A stretch of DNA of 5,974 nucleotides from NCBI GenBank assembly GCA_018400215.1, contig JAGYNF010000106.1:1-5974 (forward strand), in the 5' to 3' direction. Under the pieces are notes generated by a model. The model ran no database searches. It was not told the origin of the DNA and was given only the letters and a program-made list of their open reading frames with translations. The stretch comes from Cyanobium sp. M55B138. Its GTDB lineage: Bacteria; Cyanobacteriota; Cyanobacteriia; PCC-6307; Cyanobiaceae. Below, one piece after another: positions 1 through 4,292 of the stretch. Made by a program: the position numbers and the translations under genes. The stretch's first letter is position 1. Every line of letters begins with the position of its first letter.

Positions 1-1
1 G

Positions 2-214
2 CCGCCCCTGCTGGGTCCGCTGCTGCAGGCGGGCTGGGTGCCGCCCCTGCCCCGCCCCGCGCTGGAATCCCAGCTGGAGCGCTTCCCGGCGCCCCTGGCG
101 TCGCTGTTGCTGCCGCCGGCCCAGGTGCTGGCCAACTGCTGGAGCCTGCCGCCGCTCAGCGGCGCCGAGCGGCTGGCGCTGCAGACGGTGTGGGATGCCA
201 GCGGCCTGCCCTGA
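2..214 (+). CDS. C-terminal end of an unrecognised protein (5' truncated)
   Basis: A reading frame enters from outside the window and runs 70 codons to a TGA at 212-214. Codon choice (mostly CTG, GCC, GCG, CCC, GAG) matches the other genes here, which supports a real gene rather than a shadow. The visible residues are rich in Leu, Pro and Ala and include the pieces LQAGWVPPLPRPALE, LANCWSLPPLSGAERLALQ and a terminal WDASGLP. I see no membrane helix or recognisable catalytic motif, and I do not recognise the family. It converges on the aldo/keto reductase gene: its stop codon directly abuts the neighbour's stop (TGA then CTA on the plus strand) with no spacer. Any terminator would therefore have to lie inside one of the two coding regions. 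Function unknown; the main uncertainty is that only the tail is visible. Confidence 0.6.
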   Translation, partial: PPLLGPLLQAGWVPPLPRPALESQLERFPAPLASLLLPPAQVLANCWSLPPLSGAERLALQTVWDASGLP

Positions 215-1354
215 CTAGCCCCAGAGGCGCCGCCGCGGCGCCGCGGCCAGGCGGCGGTGGGTGTCGGCCAGCAGATCGGGGATCGGCAGCTGCAGCGGGC
301 AGCGGGGTAGGCAGGCGCCGCAGGCCTCGCAGGCGGCTGCGTTGCGCTCCTCCCACCAGTGGCCGGCGCGGCCGATCAGGTTGTAGCGCTCGCTGGCAAA
401 GGCCTCCATGCCGTGGCCCACGGCCAGGTTGCGCAGGCGCAGCAGCTCGGGGATCGGCACGCCGTTGGGGCAGGGCAGGCATTCGCGGCACTGGCCGCAG
501 CGCTCGGCCCCCAGCCGTTCGCGGCCGGCTGCATCCAGGCGCTGCAGGGCTGAGCGTTGCGCGGCACTCAGCCAGGGCGAGGGCCCGCTGATGGCGGCGG
601 CCCAGGTGAGATCCCCGGGCTGCTCCGCCCCCAGGCTCAGGGTGGAGATCCCCTGGTCGAGCAGGAAGCGGTAGGCCAGCTCCAGGGGGTGGAACGGGGC
701 GCAGTCGGCCAGCAGCTCGGGCGGTGGGTCGTAGAGGCGGCCGCCCTTGTCGGCCGGGGAGATGGCCAGCACGCCGATGCCGGCGGCCAGGGCGGCGCGG
801 GCCAGGGGCAGGCGCGTCTGGTCGAAGAGGTGCAGGTGCAGGCTGCAGGCCGTGAAGCGCCCCGTGGCCAGGGCCGCTTCGATCAGCTCCGGGCTGCCGT
901 GGCTGCTGAAGCCCACCTGGCCCACCAGGCCCTCGCCGCTGGCCCAGGCCAACAGCTCGGCGCCGGGGCCGCCCGTGGCCCATTGCAGGTGCTCGGGGCG
1001 GTTGAGGCCATGCACCGCCAGGGTGGTGAGCTGGGCCACGCCGAGGCGCGCCAGGATCGCTCGCAGCTGCTGCTGGGCGGTGGCCAGATCGCTGCCGGGC
1101 AGCAGTTTGCTGGTGATCCGCCAGCCGCCCTCCGGGGCCAGCCCCTCGGCGGCGAGGGCGTTGAGGGCCTGGCCCAGGAAGCTCTCGGCGGGGCCGTAGG
1201 CGGGGGCCGTTTCCAGGTGGTTGATGCCGGCGGCCAGGGCGGCGCGCAGCACGGCCTCCATCTGGGCCGGGCTGCCCAGGGCCCGCATCGTGCCGAGGGT
1301 GAACGGCGAGATGGCCGGGCCGCGGCCGAAGGGCCGTTCAGTTGCCGGGCCCAC
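215..1354 (-). CDS. Aldo/keto reductase with C-terminal ferredoxin-like 4Fe-4S domain
   Basis: 379 residues. The N-terminal three quarters is an aldo/keto reductase TIM barrel: the INHLETAPAYG motif at residues 44-54 gives the tetrad Tyr53, ITSK gives Lys83 and AVHG gives His115. The usual tetrad Asp appears as Glu48. VGFSSHGSPE at 147-156 and AISPADKGG at 197-205 are further family signatures. The C-terminal part carries eight cysteines in two clusters: C286, C289, C292, C295 followed by Pro, and C342, C345, C348, C352 followed by Pro. This layout suits two [4Fe-4S] centres and is the architecture of the COG1453 type of predicted oxidoreductase. The protein is presumably soluble and takes electrons from or gives them to NAD(P)H or ferredoxin; the substrate is unknown. 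The start is GTG, supported by GAGGG eight bases upstream and by the short lead into RPFGRG. It overlaps the upstream DUF151 gene by 17 nt, suggesting translational coupling. Confidence 0.93.
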   Translation of the reverse strand: MGPATERPFGRGPAISPFTLGTMRALGSPAQMEAVLRAALAAGINHLETAPAYGPAESFLGQALNALAAEGLAPEGGWRITSKLLPGSDLATAQQQLRAILARLGVAQLTTLAVHGLNRPEHLQWATGGPGAELLAWASGEGLVGQVGFSSHGSPELIEAALATGRFTACSLHLHLFDQTRLPLARAALAAGIGVLAISPADKGGRLYDPPPELLADCAPFHPLELAYRFLLDQGISTLSLGAEQPGDLTWAAAISGPSPWLSAAQRSALQRLDAAGRERLGAERCGQCRECLPCPNGVPIPELLRLRNLAVGHGMEAFASERYNLIGRAGHWWEERNAAACEACGACLPRCPLQLPIPDLLADTHRRLAAAPRRRLWG

Positions 1355-1895
1355 CCGTGCTGCCCTCGCCGGGCTTTGTATCGGGCTGTTCGGGCTCGCT
1401 CTGGGCCTGGTTGCGGTGGCGCACCAGCTCGGCCGGACTCACCGAGTCGAGAAAGCGGCGGAAGTCGGCCGCGTCTTCGGCGTCGGCTTCGGCATCCACC
1501 GGGATTGAGGCATCGGCCACCACCTCCTCCAGCATCCAGATGGTGCTGTCGGTGCGCACCGCCAGGGCGATGGCGTCGCTGGGGCGGGCATCGAGTTCGA
1601 AGGTCTTGCCGTCGCTGCGCGCCAGCTTGAGCACGGCCCGGAAGGTGCTGTCCTCAATGGCATGGATGATCACCCGCTCGAGCTGCAGGGCGCCCGCCCC
1701 CAGCAGGGCCACCATCAGGTCGTGGCTGAGGGGCCGCGGTGGGGTCTCCGGCCCCAGGCCGGCCAGGATGTTCTGGGCCTGGGCCTGGTCGATCCAGATC
1801 GGCACCTGGCGCCGGCTGGAGGGGTCGCGCAGCAACACAATTGGGCTGCGGCTGGCCGCATCCAGGGCGATGCCGGCGACGCGCATTTCCACCAT
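1338..1895 (-). CDS. Bifunctional nuclease (BFN/DUF151) family protein
   Basis: 185 residues. The DUF151 domain fills roughly residues 1-130, with the family pieces MRVAGIALD (4-12), SPIVLLRD (17-24), VPIWID (31-36), RPLSHDLM (54-61) and the near-diagnostic RPSDAIALAVR (104-114). After an acidic linker (133-143, many Asp/Glu/Ala) comes FRRFLDSVSPAEL (145-157), the short C-terminal helix common in cyanobacterial members. The last 25 or so residues are a low-complexity Gln/Glu/Pro/Gly tail. Nuclease activity has been reported for plant relatives of this family; the bacterial role is not established, so the name is family-based. The ATG start fits the usual MVEMRVAGIALD beginning. The gene is divergent from ribE across 51 bp and is followed by the overlapping aldo/keto reductase, so the two are probably one transcript. 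Confidence 0.92.
   Translation of the reverse strand: MVEMRVAGIALDAASRSPIVLLRDPSSRRQVPIWIDQAQAQNILAGLGPETPPRPLSHDLMVALLGAGALQLERVIIHAIEDSTFRAVLKLARSDGKTFELDARPSDAIALAVRTDSTIWMLEEVVADASIPVDAEADAEDAADFRRFLDSVSPAELVRHRNQAQSEPEQPDTKPGEGSTGGPGN
1363..1367 (-). promoter_or_regulatory. Shine-Dalgarno for the aldo/keto reductase
   Basis: On the minus strand this reads GAGGG, eight bases before the GTG at 1354-1352. It lies inside the 3' end of the DUF151 coding region. It supports the GTG as the start and an overlapping, coupled gene pair. Confidence 0.5.
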
Positions 1896-1918
1896 GGTGT
1901 GGTGAGTCCCTTTGCCCG

Positions 1919-1924
1919 ATTATG
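1919..1924 (-). promoter_or_regulatory. Possible -10 element for the DUF151/aldo-keto reductase pair
   Basis: On the minus strand the bases read CATAAT, five of six matches to TATAAT, 23 bases before the DUF151 ATG. It is one of the few AT-rich hexamers in the 51-bp divergent gap. I do not see a good -35 at the normal distance: the bases 17 upstream run into the ribE start and read CTACGC. The call rests on position and one hexamer only. Confidence 0.25.
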
Positions 1925-1927
1925 GCC

Positions 1928-1933
1928 AGGAGG
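1928..1933 (+). promoter_or_regulatory. Shine-Dalgarno for ribE (unusually distant)
   Basis: A perfect AGGAGG sits 13 bases before the ATG at 1947, further than the usual 5-9. The start is still well supported because MFTGLV is the conserved beginning of riboflavin synthase. The long spacing might reduce initiation efficiency. Confidence 0.55.
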
Positions 1934-1946
1934 CGGGGCTGCGTAG

Positions 1947-2621
1947 ATGTTCACCGGTTTGGTACGGGCCACGGGGCTGATTGAGCGCACGGCTGCTGGG
2001 GTGCGCCTGCGTTGGCAGGCCGCCCCCCAGGGCTGGGCTCCGGCCCACCTGGCCCTGGGCGAGAGCGTGGCGGTGGATGGGGTGTGCCTCACCGTGGCCG
2101 AAGTCCTGGTCGACGGTTTTCGAGCTGATGTGAGCGAGGAGACCCTGGCCCGCAGCACCCTGGCGGCCAAGGCGGATCGGCGGGGGGAGGTGAATCTGGA
2201 GCCCGCCCTGCGGCTGGCCGATCGCCTGGGGGGCCATCTGGTGAGCGGCCACGTGGATGGCCTGGGCCAGGTGCTCACGGTGGCGCGCCAACCGGCCTCC
2301 TGGCGGCTGGAGCTGGCCTGGCAGGACCCGGCCTATGGCCGCTACGTGTGCGAGAAGGCGAGCGTGGCGGTGGATGGCATCAGCCTCACCGTGGCCGGAT
2401 GCAGCCCCGATGGTGTGCGCTTCTGGATTGCCGTGATTCCCCACACCTGGGCCGAAACCACCCTGCAGCAGCTGCGTTCTGGTGCCCTGGTGAACCTGGA
2501 GGCCGATCTGCTGGCCAAGTACACCGAACGGCTGCTGGCAGCCCGCAGCGACCAGGGCCCTTCAGGGGGGGGGGCGCCGTTGGATGCGAACTGGCTGGCC
2601 GAGCATGGTTGGTCGACCTAG
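1947..2621 (+). CDS. ribE: Riboflavin synthase, alpha chain
   Basis: 224 residues, close to the family length. It catalyses the last step of riboflavin synthesis: two molecules of 6,7-dimethyl-8-ribityllumazine dismutate to riboflavin and a ribitylamino-pyrimidinedione. Known family members are soluble homotrimers. The two tandem lumazine-binding repeats are visible: MFTGLV at 1-6, GESVAVDGVCLTV at 38-50 and SVAVDGISLTV at 139-149. GGHLVSGHVDG (95-105) links the halves, and VNLEADLLAKYTERLL (182-197) ends the core. Ser40, Cys47, His102, Ser146 and Asp187 align with active-site residues of the family. The tail after about residue 205 is variable; its GGG is encoded by a run of ten G, and the frame continues to a sensible WLAEHGWST end. 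The gene is also called ribC in some annotations. No FMN riboswitch can fit in the short upstream gap. The next gene begins 25 nt after the stop. Confidence 0.97.
   Translation: MFTGLVRATGLIERTAAGVRLRWQAAPQGWAPAHLALGESVAVDGVCLTVAEVLVDGFRADVSEETLARSTLAAKADRRGEVNLEPALRLADRLGGHLVSGHVDGLGQVLTVARQPASWRLELAWQDPAYGRYVCEKASVAVDGISLTVAGCSPDGVRFWIAVIPHTWAETTLQQLRSGALVNLEADLLAKYTERLLAARSDQGPSGGGAPLDANWLAEHGWST
2565..2574 (+). repeat. G10 homopolymer tract inside ribE
   Basis: Ten consecutive G, the longest homopolymer I see in the window, encoding three Gly codons plus the first base of the following GCG. It lies in the variable C-terminal tail of riboflavin synthase, so slippage would leave the catalytic core intact. 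Removing one G puts ribE in frame with the downstream membrane-protein gene; adding one extends it in the third frame to a stop at 2698. The tract also lies nine bases before an ATG at 2584 in the downstream gene's frame and could act as a crude Shine-Dalgarno sequence. Confidence 0.9.
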
Positions 2622-2646
2622 GGTCGAAACAATTGCCTGTCACCCC

Positions 2647-3198
2647 ATGGCCACCGCCTCAAATCTGCGTGCCTTCACCCTGTTTGAGGGGGTGTTGATG
2701 CTGGTGCTGGGGGTTCTGGCCCTGGTGTTTCCGGTGCTGGCCTCGGTGTGGGCTACGGCCGTGGTGGCGGTGGTGTTCCTGGTGGGGGGCATCGTGGGCT
2801 GGGTCAACAACCTGATGCGGGCCCGCCTGCTGGGCCGCTGGTTGGTGTTTTGGCGCCTGGTGGTCTCCACCCTGTTTCTGGTGGCGGGCTTCAGCATGAT
2901 TCAGAGCCTGGGATCGGGCGCCGGCGCCGCGGCGATGCCCGTGGCCAGCCTGGCCCTGGCCATCGGCGTGGTGTTCGTGGTGGAGGGCGTGGTGGCCCTT
3001 GGGGTGTCCCTGACCCACCGCCAGATCCGTGGCTGGGCCTGGGGCCTACTGAATGGGGTGGTGACCCTGGTGCTGGGGGTGGTGATCCTGGGCATGGGCC
3101 AGGCCGGCCTGCTCAGCGTGATCGGCATTTTGGTGGGCGTGAGTTTTCTGTTCAGCGCCCTGGATCTGCTCAGCTTCAGTGCCAGCTTTCACGACTGA
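2647..3198 (+). CDS. DUF308/HdeD-like six-helix membrane protein
   Basis: 183 residues from the ATG at 2647. The protein is almost wholly hydrophobic, with six predicted transmembrane helices at roughly 10-31, 34-54, 66-86, 97-121, 129-150 and 153-177, joined by short loops. One loop holds an Arg-rich patch, NNLMRARLLGRW (54-65). This length and the three pairs of Gly/Val/Leu-rich helices match the HdeD/DUF308 family, named after an E. coli acid-resistance membrane protein whose biochemical function is unclear. No catalytic residues are visible. The start is uncertain: no Shine-Dalgarno precedes 2647, and the same frame is open upstream to ATGs at 2605 and 2584 inside ribE. The hydrophobic domain follows soon after 2647, so I prefer that start, with translation probably coupled to ribE. 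The 3' end overlaps the antisense AbrB reading frame by 153 nt. Confidence 0.85.
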   Translation: MATASNLRAFTLFEGVLMLVLGVLALVFPVLASVWATAVVAVVFLVGGIVGWVNNLMRARLLGRWLVFWRLVVSTLFLVAGFSMIQSLGSGAGAAAMPVASLALAIGVVFVVEGVVALGVSLTHRQIRGWAWGLLNGVVTLVLGVVILGMGQAGLLSVIGILVGVSFLFSALDLLSFSASFHD

Positions 3199-3651
3199 AT
3201 CCTGCAGGGGCGTCAGCCAAATCGATCGGGTTTCCGGGTGGAGTTCAATCCGGAACTCCTGGCCTGGCTCCAGCCCCATCTTCTTGGTGTAGGCGTTGCC
3301 AATCAGCAGGTTTCCATTGCCGTGCACCCGGGTGCGGAATTCGGCTTGACGCCCTTTTAACCCTCCGCCCGCCCTGGGGGTGCGGCCATTGCCTGAGCCA
3401 GAGGGCACACTGAATCCCTTTGCCTCCACCAGGGCCCGATAAAAGCTCTTGCGCAACACCCGGCCGCTGGGCCCCACATAGCCACAGGCGCGGGCGATCT
3501 GCTCCTCGGGTCGGTTGCTGAGGGCGCGGGCCTTGTCGAGCAGGGCCTTGCCTTCGAGAGTCTCCCCAGGCCCTGGACTGGTGCCTGACGGCATGGCTAT
3601 GGAGCGTGATTGTTGCAATTGTGCCAACCCCGCGATGCCCTCGGCAAGCAT
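3046..3651 (-). CDS. cyAbrB-like transcriptional regulator with antisense-encoded tail
   Basis: Cyanobacterial AbrB-family regulator. Counting from the ATG at 3594, the helical N-terminal part contains LEGKALLDKARAL, EEQIARACGYV and SFYRALVEAKG. A Gly/Ser-rich linker follows, then the AbrB-like DNA-binding fold, with HGNGNLLIGNAYTKKMGLEP and a closing IELHPETRSIWLTPL. Proteins of this type bind DNA as oligomers and act as global regulators of carbon/nitrogen genes in cyanobacteria; no target can be read here. Three starts are possible: TTG 3654, ATG 3651 and ATG 3594. The last gives the usual short lead before the domain, and the 60 bases above it are relatively AT-rich, so 3594 may be the true start. 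From 3594 to the LTPL end is 130 residues, about family length. The frame then continues 52 more codons, 50 of them antisense to the DUF308 gene, adding a tail with nine His in its last 31 residues. It lies downstream of ctaE on the same strand. Confidence 0.85.
   Translation of the reverse strand: MLAEGIAGLAQLQQSRSIAMPSGTSPGPGETLEGKALLDKARALSNRPEEQIARACGYVGPSGRVLRKSFYRALVEAKGFSVPSGSGNGRTPRAGGGLKGRQAEFRTRVHGNGNLLIGNAYTKKMGLEPGQEFRIELHPETRSIWLTPLQDSVVKAGTEAEQIQGAEQKTHAHQNADHAEQAGLAHAQDHHPQHQGHHPIQ
3618..3647 (-). promoter_or_regulatory. Weak candidate promoter for the AbrB-like gene
   Basis: On the minus strand, TTGCCG (3647-3642) and CACAAT (3623-3618) are separated by 18 bases, each four of six matches to the -35 and -10 consensus. 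Transcription would begin about 17 bases before the ATG at 3594. The stretch is clearly more AT-rich than the flanking coding DNA. It would count as a promoter only if translation starts at 3594 rather than 3651. Weak call. Confidence 0.2.
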
Positions 3652-3692
3652 CAATGGCCACTTTAAGCCAATCTGCGTGCTGGGAGGGTGGA

Positions 3693-4292
3693 TCAGAGTA
3701 GATAAATAATCCCGTAGAGCACCACCCAGATTCCGTCCACGAAGTGCCAGTAGAGCTCTGCTGCTTCGAGGCCGAAGTGGTTGTCAGCCGTGATCCGCCC
3801 GCCGCTGCGGGTCTGCAACGCCACGATGGCGATGCAGATGGCGCCGAGGGTCACGTGCAGACCGTGGAAACCGGTGAGGGCGTAAAAGGTGCTGGCGAAG
3901 AGGTTGTCGGTGAGGCCAAAGGGCAGGGTGAAGTACTCCACCATCTGGCCTGCCAGAAAAGCCACCCCCAGGGCGACGGTGATCAGCAGCCAGTTGCGGC
4001 AGGCGGCCAGACGGTTGGCCCGGCACTCACGGCCGGCCCGATGGAAGGTGAAGCTGCTCACCAGCAGCAGCACGGTGTTGATGGTGGGCAGCAGCAGCTC
4101 CAGTTCATAGCTGCTGCCTTCCGGCAGGGGATTCACGGCCCGAAAGGTGAGGTAGGCCGCAAAAAAACCGGCAAAAGTCATGCCATCGGCCACCAGGAAG
4201 GTGGCGAGGCCGAACATGCGCACGTCGTGGTGGTCGTGGGCTCCGGCGGCCTGCTGGTCGGTGGCTGTGCTGAGGGGACTGGTGGTCGTCAT
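3693..4292 (-). CDS. ctaE: Cytochrome c oxidase subunit III
   Basis: 199 residues, the short five-helix form of subunit III found in many bacteria. A polar, His-containing N-terminus (residues 1-25, with AHDHHD) precedes helices at roughly 27-50, 66-84, 101-121, 132-159 and 178-198. Family signatures are FLVADGMTFAGFFAAY (32-47), TGFHGLHVTLG (140-150) and WHFVDGIWVVLY (182-193). Subunit III binds no metal; it stabilises subunit I and helps sustain proton uptake. The gene follows ctaD with a 4-base ATGA overlap, and a GGAGG lies seven bases before its ATG, so the start is secure. Asp36 falls where the well-known membrane Glu of helix III lies in mitochondrial subunit III, by my own alignment. 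Only 41 bases lie between its stop and the earliest AbrB ATG, and I see no clear terminator hairpin there. Confidence 0.96.
   Translation of the reverse strand: MTTTSPLSTATDQQAAGAHDHHDVRMFGLATFLVADGMTFAGFFAAYLTFRAVNPLPEGSSYELELLLPTINTVLLLVSSFTFHRAGRECRANRLAACRNWLLITVALGVAFLAGQMVEYFTLPFGLTDNLFASTFYALTGFHGLHVTLGAICIAIVALQTRSGGRITADNHFGLEAAELYWHFVDGIWVVLYGIIYLL

Noticed and set aside
233..246. Perfect GC-only palindrome, possible terminator or binding site
   Set aside because: It lies in coding sequence for an Ala/Arg-rich tail with no following T run; such palindromes arise readily at this GC content. Kept only as a note to the convergent-stop finding.
156..983. 275-codon minus-strand frame rich in Pro, Arg and Gly
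   Set aside because: It is a shifted-frame shadow of the aldo/keto reductase and has no recognisable motif.
557..1630. Long open plus-strand frame of 357 codons antisense to the DUF151 and aldo/keto reductase genes
   Set aside because: GC-rich DNA leaves long antisense frames open; the product is low-complexity Gly/Gln/Arg/Ala with no domain, while the minus strand encodes two clear families.
1896..1946. FMN riboswitch upstream of ribE
   Set aside because: The gap is far too short for the structure and none of its conserved elements are visible.
2917..2928. GGCGCCGGCGCC palindrome in the DUF308 gene
   Set aside because: It encodes a Gly/Ala-rich loop; composition explains it.
3655..3692. 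Rho-independent terminator between ctaE and the AbrB-like gene
   Set aside because: The best stem is TGGC/GCCA, only four pairs around an eight-base loop with no T run.
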